Shown here: positions 1-4,786 of the stretch, one piece after another
How positions within the stretch are numbered: position 1 is the stretch's first letter
Layout of the letters: each line of letters begins with the position of its first letter
Virus record (IMG/VR): IMGVR_UViG_3300031576_000078
Location: 1 to 48,088 of that record
DNA length: 48,088 nucleotides
Origin: a virus
Direction: 5' to 3' (one strand)
Program-made: the position numbers and the translations under genes
The notes under the pieces: generated by a model
What the model was told of the DNA's origin: nothing
What the model saw: the letters and a program-made list of their open reading frames with translations, nothing else
The model's database searches: none

Positions 1-127
1 CCCGCCCAGAGGAACTACGCTACTCCAGGAGATGTGCCCCATGCGCACCCCGATGCTGGCCGCGCTCCTGACATTCGCCGCCTGCGGCGGCGACCAAGGA
101 ACCGCGCCGCCCCCTCCCCCCCCACCC
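1..127. repeat. Terminal redundancy, left copy
   Basis: These 127 bases are identical to positions 47962-48088. The repeat runs from just upstream of the lipoprotein gene into its proline-rich spacer. The length 127 equals a common maximum k-mer of short-read assemblers, so it most likely marks a circular contig that was cut arbitrarily. A true short direct terminal repeat, as in T7-like podoviruses, is possible but less likely because the edges fall inside a gene rather than between operons. Confidence 0.95.
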
Positions 128-667
128 ACGCCCACCAACAGCGTGGCCTTCCCGCGTCGCGCGTTCGGCTACGACCTCAAGATCTATGGCGTCGGCCGGC
201 TCTACGCGATCGATTCTGCGTTGTATGGCGGCTCGGATACCGTCGTCTACGCAGGCGTCGACTCCACCTTCACGGGCGGCCCGGCGCGGATCGTGACCGT
301 GGGCGACACCGTCTGGGGCTCGTTCCGGCTGATCGACTCGACCGTGACGCCGGTGCGCGACACCGTGCTCCAGCTCTACGTCTGGACGCCCGGCCTCGAC
401 ACCTTCAGCTATTCGCGGGTCGCGGGCGAGGAGTTCCTGGCCGTGCGGCCGCCCAAGAATCCGATCCACGGGTTCTATTTCGGCATGTACCAGTTCTGGC
501 GCCTGCCGCTACAGGTCTCGATCTATGTCTATGACGAGCCGGGCGTCGGGCATCAGGATGTCTTCATGCGGTGGGGCGGGCCCGCGCTGCCGGTCTCGGC
601 CGCGATGACCGCGCCGATCGCGCGCGGCGGGTCCCTGGAAGACGCCGTGCACCGACTCGTCCCATGA
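41..667 (+). CDS. Probable phage-encoded lipoprotein
   Basis: 208 residues from the ATG at 41. That start is preferred over the ATG at 32 because AGGAG at 27-31 lies nine bases upstream of 41 but directly abuts 32. The N-terminus is a short lipoprotein signal (hydrophobic LAALLTFAA then Cys15; lipobox F-A-A-C), followed by a Gly-Gly-Asp and poly-Pro spacer. The body is probably beta-rich, with many V-x-V and D-T-V strands, and matches no family I recognise. The product should be anchored in the outer or inner membrane. It opens the rightward operon that later encodes a transglycosylase, so an outer spanin or superinfection-exclusion role is possible but unproven. It ends in an ATGA overlap with the next gene. 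Lipoprotein assignment is strong; function is unknown. Confidence 0.75.
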   Translation: MRTPMLAALLTFAACGGDQGTAPPPPPPPTPTNSVAFPRRAFGYDLKIYGVGRLYAIDSALYGGSDTVVYAGVDSTFTGGPARIVTVGDTVWGSFRLIDSTVTPVRDTVLQLYVWTPGLDTFSYSRVAGEEFLAVRPPKNPIHGFYFGMYQFWRLPLQVSIYVYDEPGVGHQDVFMRWGGPALPVSAAMTAPIARGGSLEDAVHRLVP

Positions 668-804
668 GGTTCCTGCGGTTCCTCATGTACCACCCGTGGG
701 CACCGTGGATCGTAGGCGGCGTGGCGCTCGGCGAATCCCTGTTCTTCCCTACACGGTTCGCGCTGGGCGTCCTGATCGCCATGGCATGGTACTCCCGCTG
801 CTGA
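664..804 (+). CDS. Small two-helix membrane protein
   Basis: 46 residues, starting in the ATGA overlap with the lipoprotein stop. Two hydrophobic stretches are visible: roughly residues 13-29 (WAPWIVGGVALGE) and 31-44 (FALGVLIAMAWY). The N-terminus carries Arg and His. Such short two-helix proteins next to lysis genes are often holins, and a transglycosylase lies 1.6 kb downstream in the same operon. The size is small for a holin and no family is recognisable, so the role is a suggestion only. Confidence 0.6.
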   Translation: MRFLRFLMYHPWAPWIVGGVALGESLFFPTRFALGVLIAMAWYSRC

Positions 805-823
805 CAACAGCGCAGACCCACGG

Positions 824-991
824 ATGCGCTCACACGAGGTGTTGGGCTTCCCCCTCGTCCACCGCATGCCGTGCTCGGCGTGTTGGCGCATGGCCCTGTG
901 TACCATCTTCGGACGGTACCGCGACATCCCGCTCGGCCTCTGCCGGGAGTGCGACCGCGAGCCCGTCATCATACGGAGGAAGCAGCCATGA
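824..991 (+). CDS. Small protein with two CxxC knuckles
   Basis: 55 residues. The pairs CSAC and CREC, about 22 residues apart, suggest a structural zinc site; the tail is basic (IIRRKQP). There is no clear Shine-Dalgarno at the start, but the end overlaps the next ATG (ATGA at 988-991), as do most junctions in this operon. No family recognised. The reading frame is supported mainly by the overlap and the paired cysteines. Confidence 0.5.
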   Translation: MRSHEVLGFPLVHRMPCSACWRMALCTIFGRYRDIPLGLCRECDREPVIIRRKQP

Positions 992-1227
992 CGGATACGT
1001 CGGCGTTGCTGCGGGCGGAATGGGAAGAGTGCGCGGACTTCAGTAGCGTGCCCGCGGCCATGTCGCCCGTGGGTGATGCGGTGAGACACGACTGGACGCC
1101 GTGGTGGCCGGATGGATGGGGATGGTCCCGCCAATGCCTGTTGTGCTTACGCCGGCAATGGAAGCGCGTTCTCTCGCGCACCATCAGCAGGAGCAGAGCA
1201 TCGCGCGTTGCGCGTAGAGGGTCATGA
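988..1227 (+). CDS. Small Trp-rich hypothetical protein
   Basis: 79 residues. GGAGG at 975-979 is well placed before the ATG at 988. The centre is Trp-rich (WTPWWPDGWGW) and is followed by a CLLC pair and an Arg-rich tail. A treble-clef or single CxxC zinc site is possible, and the basic tail could bind nucleic acid. No family recognised. It overlaps its predecessor by four bases. Confidence 0.5.
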   Translation: MTDTSALLRAEWEECADFSSVPAAMSPVGDAVRHDWTPWWPDGWGWSRQCLLCLRRQWKRVLSRTISRSRASRVARRGS

Positions 1228-1228
1228 G

Positions 1229-1531
1229 GTGAAAGGAGAATTGCAGATCCTGCAACTCACGCTCGACGAGGACGAGGCCTACGCCCTGCTGGCCGTGCTG
1301 AATCTCGGTGCCTACTGCGCCGCCGCGCACCCCGATCAGAATCTGCTGCTGCGGCTCCTCTACCTGTTCTCCACGACCCCGGGCGACCCCATCCCCTCGG
1401 GCGCGGGCCGCGCCATCAATGCCAGCGCCGCTGGCACCATCCGAGGGCATCTCCTCGCCTTCGTCCTCGCCAGCGGAGACCGGCGGGTGCAGGAACTCGA
1501 CACCACCCCGCCGGCCGATGCTGCCCACTGA
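1229..1531 (+). CDS. Hypothetical protein, GTG start
   Basis: 100 residues if started at the GTG at 1229, with AGAGGG at 1216-1221 as the likely ribosome site; a TTG at 1241 is the alternative. The N-terminal half resembles a small beta plus helix fold (LQILQLTLDEDEAYALLAVL) and the rest is helical and Leu/Ala-rich. This style recurs in phage operons, but I cannot name the family. The 3' end overlaps the DUF5664 gene by 14 bases, so translation is probably coupled. Confidence 0.55.
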   Translation: MKGELQILQLTLDEDEAYALLAVLNLGAYCAAAHPDQNLLLRLLYLFSTTPGDPIPSGAGRAINASAAGTIRGHLLAFVLASGDRRVQELDTTPPADAAH

Positions 1532-1817
1532 CGCCGCGGCGCGCAAAGCCATCCCGATCACGACCGGCGTCCTGGACTACTTTCCAGACGCCTTGGCGGC
1601 CGTCGCCATCGTCTCACGCCTCGGCAACGACCAGCACAATCCCGGCCAGCCACTGCAGTGGAGCCGCGGGAAATCCGACGACCATGCGGATTGCATCGCC
1701 CGCCATCTGCTCGCCCGGGGCACGAGGGATGCCGATGGCAGCCGGCATTCGGCCAAGTTGGCCTGGCGGGCGCTGGCGCTCTTGCAGATCGAGATCGAAA
1801 CCGCAGGCCCCTCATGA
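1518..1817 (+). CDS. DUF5664 family (dATP/dGTP diphosphohydrolase-like)
   Basis: 99 residues. The text matches the DUF5664 pattern known from many phages: a K-A-I-P start, L-D-Y-F-P-D-A-L-A helix, N-D-Q-H-N-P-G loop, a W-S-R-G-K-S-x-D-H-x-D-C-I-x-R-H segment with acidic and His residues, then a D-G-x-R-H-x-A-K-x-A-W-R-A helix. The family is annotated as a dATP/dGTP diphosphohydrolase-related domain, related to proteins that shape dNTP pools. I see no PurZ or DatZ partner, so there is no support for a 2-aminoadenine genome. It ends in an ATGA overlap with the first tetrapeptide-repeat gene. Confidence 0.7.
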   Translation: MLPTDAAARKAIPITTGVLDYFPDALAAVAIVSRLGNDQHNPGQPLQWSRGKSDDHADCIARHLLARGTRDADGSRHSAKLAWRALALLQIEIETAGPS

Positions 1818-1993
1818 CCCACCCCCGGCCCCGCGTCCGGCACCGCGTCTGGGACTCGGCCTGGGACCGCGTCTATATCCACGTCACGAACCACGTCCGG
1901 GCCCGCGTCGAGGAACGCGTCTGGCTCCGCGTCTGGCACCGCGTCTGGGAACGCGTCTGGGAACGCATCCAACACCGCGTCCGAAATGCGTAG
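1814..1993 (+). CDS. R-V-x-x tetrapeptide-repeat protein A
   Basis: 59 residues, almost wholly tetrads of the form R/H-V-x-x (for example RVWH RVWE RVWE). Val recurs every four residues, with Trp, Arg, Tyr or Glu next and an acidic or polar residue fourth. The codon pair CGC GTC is used nearly throughout, giving a 12-bp periodicity in the DNA. The ATG sits in an ATGA overlap with the DUF5664 stop, and the 3' end overlaps the next small ORF. About 90 bp are nearly identical to two segments of the gene at 2108, so this is a recent duplication. I do not recognise a function. Six other genes in this genome share the repeat. Confidence 0.65.
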   Translation: MTHPRPRVRHRVWDSAWDRVYIHVTNHVRARVEERVWLRVWHRVWERVWERIQHRVRNA

Positions 1994-2111
1994 GGCGGTG
2001 CTGCACTGCGGGCACGCGCTGACCATGCTGGCGACGCTGCCGGCCGAGTCCGTGCCATCCTCCCTCGAGCTGGCCCGGCACCGCATCGGCCCCCTGCTCT
2101 GTACCCCATGA
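1986..2111 (+). CDS. 41-residue hypothetical protein between repeat genes
   Basis: This short ORF overlaps the 3' end of repeat gene A by eight bases and the start of repeat gene B by four (ATGA). The tidy overlaps at both ends are the main support. The product is mixed hydrophobic with two cysteines and no recognisable domain. It could be a real small protein or simply keep translation coupled between A and B. Confidence 0.45.
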   Translation: MRRAVLHCGHALTMLATLPAESVPSSLELARHRIGPLLCTP

Positions 2112-2407
2112 CCCAACCCTGGCTCCGCGTCTGGGACTCGGCCTGGGACCGCGTCTCTATCCACGTCACGAACCACGTCCGGGCCCGCGTCGAGGAACGC
2201 GTCTGGCTCCGCGTCCGGGCCCGCGTCGAGGAACGCGTCTGGCTCCGCGTCCGGGACTCGGCCTGGGACCGCGTCTCTATCCACGTCACGAACCACGTCC
2301 GGGCCCGCGTCGAGGAACGCGTCTGGCTCCGCGTCCGGGACTCGGCCTGGGACCGCGCCGGGGACCGCATCCGGAGCATCATCACCCACACCCCGCCCAC
2401 CCCATGA
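2108..2407 (+). CDS. R-V-x-x tetrapeptide-repeat protein B
   Basis: 99 residues of R-V-x-x tetrads. It contains an internal duplication: the block running D-S-A-W-D-R-V-S-I-H-V through E-E-R-V-W-L-R-V occurs twice with essentially identical DNA (around 2135-2218 and 2255-2338) and a third time in gene A with one or two changes. Additional copies of R-A-R-V-E-E-R-V-W-L show expansion by unequal exchange. Codon use is uniform (CGC GTC). It ends in an ATGA overlap with the transglycosylase gene, so the repeat protein is translated directly before it. Structure and function are unknown; the period of four does not fit a canonical heptad coiled coil. Confidence 0.65.
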   Translation: MTQPWLRVWDSAWDRVSIHVTNHVRARVEERVWLRVRARVEERVWLRVRDSAWDRVSIHVTNHVRARVEERVWLRVRDSAWDRAGDRIRSIITHTPPTP

Positions 2408-2991
2408 TCCCCTCAGCCGACGCCTCCGCACTCGCACGCTTTTGCTCACTGCTGTGCGTGTTTTTACTCACCCTCTCGAGCTATCGGCCGCCGCTGCCCG
2501 TCGCGGCGCCGATCCTCGCCCGCCGCCTGGGCCCCTCCGAAGAACGCGACAGCATCGTGGCGCAGGAAGCGCGGCGGGCCGGCATGCCCGTCGCCTTGGC
2601 CATCAGCATCTCCCACGTCGAGAACTGGTCGGGCGACTCGACCGCCCGCCACCCCAGCTCCGGCGCCACCGGCCTCATGCAAGTCATGCCACGCTACTGG
2701 AACGATTCGTTCCCAGTCCAGTGCGGCACCGCCCCCCTCACCAACCGGCGACGCAACGCCTGTGTCGGCGTCCAGATCGCCTTGCGGTATTACCGGGACC
2801 TCGGCAACTGGGAAGACGCCCTCCGCGCCTACGTGGGCGGCATCTGCCGAGACACGGATACCCCCGCCCGGTGCCAGCGAAAGACCGCCACCGCCGATGG
2901 CTACCTGTTCGCCGTCCTGCACTCGATCTACCGCACCGACATCAGTCCCTGGCGCGATGACCAGACGCTCGCCCGCGCGACCACCCCATGA
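2404..2991 (+). CDS. Lytic transglycosylase (SLT fold), likely endolysin
   Basis: 195 residues. An N-terminal hydrophobic segment (about residues 10-27) is a signal or signal-anchor. It is followed by a soluble transglycosylase domain: helix with S-H-V-E-N-W (catalytic Glu73), then G-A-T-G-L-M-Q-V-M-P (87-96), and a C-terminal helix pair with A-L-R-Y-Y and L-R-A-Y-V-G-G. These are the classic SLT motifs of enzymes that cleave the MurNAc-GlcNAc bond of peptidoglycan. A Sec signal would give a SAR-type or exported endolysin. It overlaps repeat genes on both sides by ATGA. No other endolysin is visible, so this is the best lysis enzyme candidate, although virion-borne use is possible. Confidence 0.85.
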   Translation: MIPSADASALARFCSLLCVFLLTLSSYRPPLPVAAPILARRLGPSEERDSIVAQEARRAGMPVALAISISHVENWSGDSTARHPSSGATGLMQVMPRYWNDSFPVQCGTAPLTNRRRNACVGVQIALRYYRDLGNWEDALRAYVGGICRDTDTPARCQRKTATADGYLFAVLHSIYRTDISPWRDDQTLARATTP

Positions 2992-3179
2992 TCCGCGTCC
3001 GAGACGTCGTCGTGGCCAGCGCCCGGGAGCGTGCCTGGACCCGCGTCCGCGAGTGCGTCAGGGCGCGCGTCAGGGAGCGCGTCAATGTGCGCATCTGGGA
3101 CCGCGCCTGGGATCGCGTCTGGACCCGCGTCTATGCCCGCCTCGTGAACCGCGTCGGGGGGCGCGTCTGGATCGGGTAA
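2988..3179 (+). CDS. R-V-x-x tetrapeptide-repeat protein C
   Basis: 63 residues, starting in the ATGA overlap with the transglycosylase stop. The pattern is the same as genes A and B (RVRE RVNV RIWD RAWD RVWT RVYA) but the DNA is diverged, so this copy is older. The N-terminus has a less regular stretch (V-V-V-A-S-A). It lies in the same operon as A and B, flanking the transglycosylase. Function unknown. Confidence 0.6.
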   Translation: MIRVRDVVVASARERAWTRVRECVRARVRERVNVRIWDRAWDRVWTRVYARLVNRVGGRVWIG

Positions 3180-3182
3180 GCC

Positions 3183-3437
3183 ATGACGACACTCCCTCCC
3201 CCCTACTACGCGCAGGACGGCATCACCATCGGTAAAGTTGTCAACTCACCCATTCCCCCAAAATATATTCCTGAGAGTACCTTCAACGTAGCAAGAGGAC
3301 CCACGTCCGATCCTGTTGAGGCCCCCCCCCCCCTCTCCACCCCCCCCACCCCGAGGGGATCGTGCGTTGGAGGGCAGCCTACTTGCGTTGTGAGGGGGTG
3401 TGGTGTAGGTTGGGCATGCAATGCATGGCGAGGCTAG
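3183..3437 (+). CDS. Possible Pro-rich hypothetical protein at operon end
   Basis: 84 residues if real. The first 35 codons look plausible (P-P-P-Y-Y-A-Q-D-G-I-T-I-G), while the rest is low-complexity: a poly-C tract gives poly-Pro, then Gly/Cys-rich text that runs into the pentamer array. There is no good ribosome site; it starts three bases after the stop of repeat gene C. It may be a short real gene whose tail has been eroded, or non-coding leader to the array. Confidence 0.3.
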   Translation: MTTLPPPYYAQDGITIGKVVNSPIPPKYIPESTFNVARGPTSDPVEAPPPLSTPPTPRGSCVGGQPTCVVRGCGVGWACNAWRG

Positions 3438-3508
3438 GCATGGCGAGGCCGGGCTAGGCGTGGCTTGGCATGGCTAGGCTAGGCAGGGCATGGCAAGGCT
3501 AGGGGAGG
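3424..3508 (+). repeat. CNNGG pentamer array, 16 units
   Basis: Sixteen consecutive five-base units fit C-N-N-G-G without a break (CATGG, CGAGG, CTAGG, CATGG, CGAGG, CCGGG and so on), capped by GGAGG. On this strand the array reads as GG every five bases (GG-N3 repeated). It lies just after the last gene of the rightward operon and 19 bases before a strong hairpin. Similar arrays occur at 18385-18439 and, on the other strand, 26140-26189. Confidence 0.9.
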
Positions 3509-3526
3509 GCGAGGACAACACCGGGG

Positions 3527-3555
3527 AAGGGCAGGGGAAGGGATTCCCTGCCCTT
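3527..3555. terminator. Hairpin between convergent operons
   Basis: A perfect 10-bp stem: AAGGGCAGGG at 3527-3536 pairs with CCCTGCCCTT at 3546-3555 across a nine-base loop. It sits between the rightward operon (ends about 3437) and the leftward gene ending at 3613. The outer A-A/T-T pairs give it some bidirectional terminator character, but there is no long U-tract. A related GGGCAGGG hairpin is at 26102-26125, the other convergent junction. Confidence 0.6.
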
Positions 3556-3581
3556 ACTCGTGCACTGCCCAGCCGGTATTT

Positions 3582-3604
3582 ACTGTACAGTGCATTGTGT
3601 ACAG
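3582..3604. promoter_or_regulatory. TGTACAG direct repeats and palindrome
   Basis: ACTGTACAGT (3582-3591) is a perfect palindrome, and TGTACAG recurs at 3598-3604, 14 bp downstream. The region is unusually AT-rich for this genome. It lies right after the leftward gene ending at 3613. It may be a protein binding site or part of the terminator; no function can be assigned. Confidence 0.35.
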
Positions 3605-3612
3605 GAAACTGT

Positions 3613-4020
3613 TTACTCGCCTTCGGGTGCCACCGCCCGGGTCAGCCCCAGCACGATCGGGGCGACGATGACCTGCCCCACCCCCTCCAGCTCCACCGTC
3701 TGCTTCACTGGCCCGTAGGCCCTGTCGGCCGCATGGTCCCGCGCCCGCATAAAGTGCGAGCTCTCCCGATCCCGCAGCACCGCCACAAACTCCGCAAGCG
3801 CCTCAGGATCCTCCGCGAGCTCCTGCATCAGCCGCCGATAATGATTCGTGGGACTGCCACCACCGCGGTTGCCCGGCATTCCCCCCGCCCGCAATGACCC
3901 GCCATTCTCCTGAAGAATCATTGGCGCGTCTGCATGACACGGTGGGGATTGTAGGTCACCTGGACGCACTGCTTTCGTTGTTCGGGGGAGATCAGGGTCT
4001 GGCAAGTAAGGGTTAGTCAT
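3613..4020 (-). CDS. Terminase small subunit-like protein
   Basis: 135 residues from the ATG at 4020, which has no convincing ribosome site; an internal ATG at 3921 begins closer to the conserved part. The body has a Gly-rich segment (G-M-P-G-N-R-G-G-G-S-P-T-N) then helices containing R-R-L-M-Q-E-L-A, R-D-R-E-S-S-H-F-M-R-A-R-D-H-A-A-D-R-A-Y-G-P-V-K-Q-T-V-E-L. That pattern is common in phage proteins encoded beside the large terminase and often annotated as small terminase or DNA-binding. It lies downstream of the large terminase but is separated from it by a rightward gene island. Role inferred from pattern and place only. Confidence 0.5.
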   Translation of the reverse strand: MTNPYLPDPDLPRTTKAVRPGDLQSPPCHADAPMILQENGGSLRAGGMPGNRGGGSPTNHYRRLMQELAEDPEALAEFVAVLRDRESSHFMRARDHAADRAYGPVKQTVELEGVGQVIVAPIVLGLTRAVAPEGE

Positions 4021-4080
4021 GAAAGCAAACTAAGGAGGGGGTGGGAGGAAGGGAAGTGGGGTGTTCGGGGTTTCTTCGTC

Positions 4081-4108
4081 TTGACAGGGGTTGGCGGGCA
4101 TGTATGTT
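4081..4108 (+). promoter_or_regulatory. Sigma70-type promoter for a rightward island
   Basis: TTGACA at 4081-4086, a 16-base spacer, then TATGTT at 4103-4108. The expected start of transcription (about 4115) is one base before an ATG at 4116, so the first ORF could be translated from a leaderless mRNA. It stands inside an otherwise leftward region and reads toward the genes at 4116-4653. About 95 bp of purine-rich non-coding DNA (4021-4115) surrounds it. Confidence 0.55.
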
Positions 4109-4115
4109 GGCGCTC

Positions 4116-4205
4116 ATGAGATTCTACTTCATCGCCGTGTCGGCGCGCTACTGGAACAAGACGCGGCGCGGCGGACTGAGGATGTTCTACAAGGGGGGGG
4201 TATGA
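4116..4205 (+). CDS. 29-residue basic peptide, possibly leaderless
   Basis: A short ORF that begins at the predicted transcription start of the 4081 promoter and ends in an ATGA overlap with the next gene. It is aromatic and basic (R-F-Y-F-I-A-V, then W-N-K-T-R-R). Its position suggests a leader peptide or small protein, but composition alone cannot prove it is translated. Confidence 0.4.
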   Translation: MRFYFIAVSARYWNKTRRGGLRMFYKGGV

Positions 4206-4585
4206 ACAACGCGCAATTGCAGGGGATGCGGGGGTGGGCGGATCTGTTGTTGGGGTCGGCGCCGAGGGATTGGCACTCGTGGGTGGATCCGTGGAGGGAT
4301 TGGCACTCGTGGGTGGGTCCGTGGGAGTCGCAACGGATGTTTGGGATCACTGGGGAGCGGGCCAGGGAGTATGCGAGGCTGTATGGTGGGACGGCAACCC
4401 GGAGGTGCATGCGGTGGCGGGTCTCGGGCTGGCACAAGTGGGCAGTGCCGGCGCGGCGGATGGTGCGGGTGGTGGTGGCCACGACGCCGGTGGAGGCGGT
4501 GGCGGAGGTGGAGCGGTGGTACGGGGTGTTGGATGCGGGGCGTCGGGTGGTCGTGACGCGGGTGGGGGACGAGGGCGGGGAATGA
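4202..4585 (+). CDS. Trp-rich hypothetical protein with internal duplication
   Basis: 127 residues. A ten-residue segment (R-D-W-H-S-W-V-D-P-W) is repeated directly, encoded by a 30-bp tandem duplication. The C-terminal half (ARRMVRVVVATTPVEAVAEV) looks like a small alpha/beta domain. G/C-ending codons support this frame over the long antisense ORF. It is flanked by four-base overlaps with the 29-residue ORF and with repeat gene D, making a three-gene rightward unit. No family recognised. Confidence 0.5.
   Translation: MNNAQLQGMRGWADLLLGSAPRDWHSWVDPWRDWHSWVGPWESQRMFGITGERAREYARLYGGTATRRCMRWRVSGWHKWAVPARRMVRVVVATTPVEAVAEVERWYGVLDAGRRVVVTRVGDEGGE
4264..4323 (+). repeat. 30-bp tandem duplication
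   Basis: Two adjacent 30-bp copies (4264-4293 and 4294-4323) differ at one base. They keep the reading frame of the gene at 4202 and duplicate the motif R-D-W-H-S-W-V in its product. The near identity points to a recent event. Confidence 0.9.
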
Positions 4586-4653
4586 GTCATCGGGTCTGGG
4601 AACGGGTTCGGGTCAGGGCTCGGGTCAGGGTGGAGGTGAGGAAGGGGCCATGA
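4582..4653 (+). CDS. R-V-x-x tetrapeptide-repeat protein D (mini)
   Basis: 23 residues (H-R-V-W-E-R-V-R-V-R-A-R-V-R-V), starting in the ATGA overlap with the Trp-rich gene. It is the only copy on this strand inside the leftward region and uses CGG GTC rather than CGC GTC, so it is diverged. Its 3' end overlaps the 3' end of leftward repeat gene E by 29 bases. Function unknown. Confidence 0.45.
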   Translation: MSHRVWERVRVRARVRVEVRKGP

Positions 4654-4786
4654 CGCGGTCTCGGACGCGGTCTCGGAGGCCGCGCCAGACCGAGCCACAG
4701 ACGCGTCGCCAGACGCGGTCCCAGATGCGGTCCTCGACGCGGTGCCAGGCGCGGGCAGAGACCGTGTCCTGGACAGGGTTAGACAC
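4625..4786 (-). CDS. R-V-x-x tetrapeptide-repeat protein E
   Basis: 53 residues if started at the GTG (4786-4784) that overlaps the terminase stop codon in the order G-GTG-TCTAA; an upstream in-frame ATG at 4828 lies inside the terminase. The repeat (H-R-V-E-D-R-I-W-D-R-V-W-R-R-V) is followed by a short Pro/Ser tail. Its place directly after the large terminase mirrors genes F and G directly before it. Confidence 0.55.
   Translation of the reverse strand: MSNPVQDTVSARAWHRVEDRIWDRVWRRVCGSVWRGLRDRVRDRVMAPSSPPP

Noticed and set aside
1518-1817. Evidence for a 2-aminoadenine (Z) genome
   Set aside because: A DUF5664 protein alone is not diagnostic; no PurZ-like synthetase or DatZ-like gene is seen.
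1577-2449. Minus-strand ORF with P-D-A-x repeats
   Set aside because: It is the antisense of the R-V-x-x genes and the DUF5664 gene. The plus-strand genes have precise ATGA overlaps and a recognisable enzyme, so the Asp-Pro-Ala repeats are a shadow of the CGC GTC codons.
3238-3269. TTGTCA...TATATT as a promoter
   Set aside because: The spacer is 20 bases, too long for a good promoter, and no gene follows before the terminator region.
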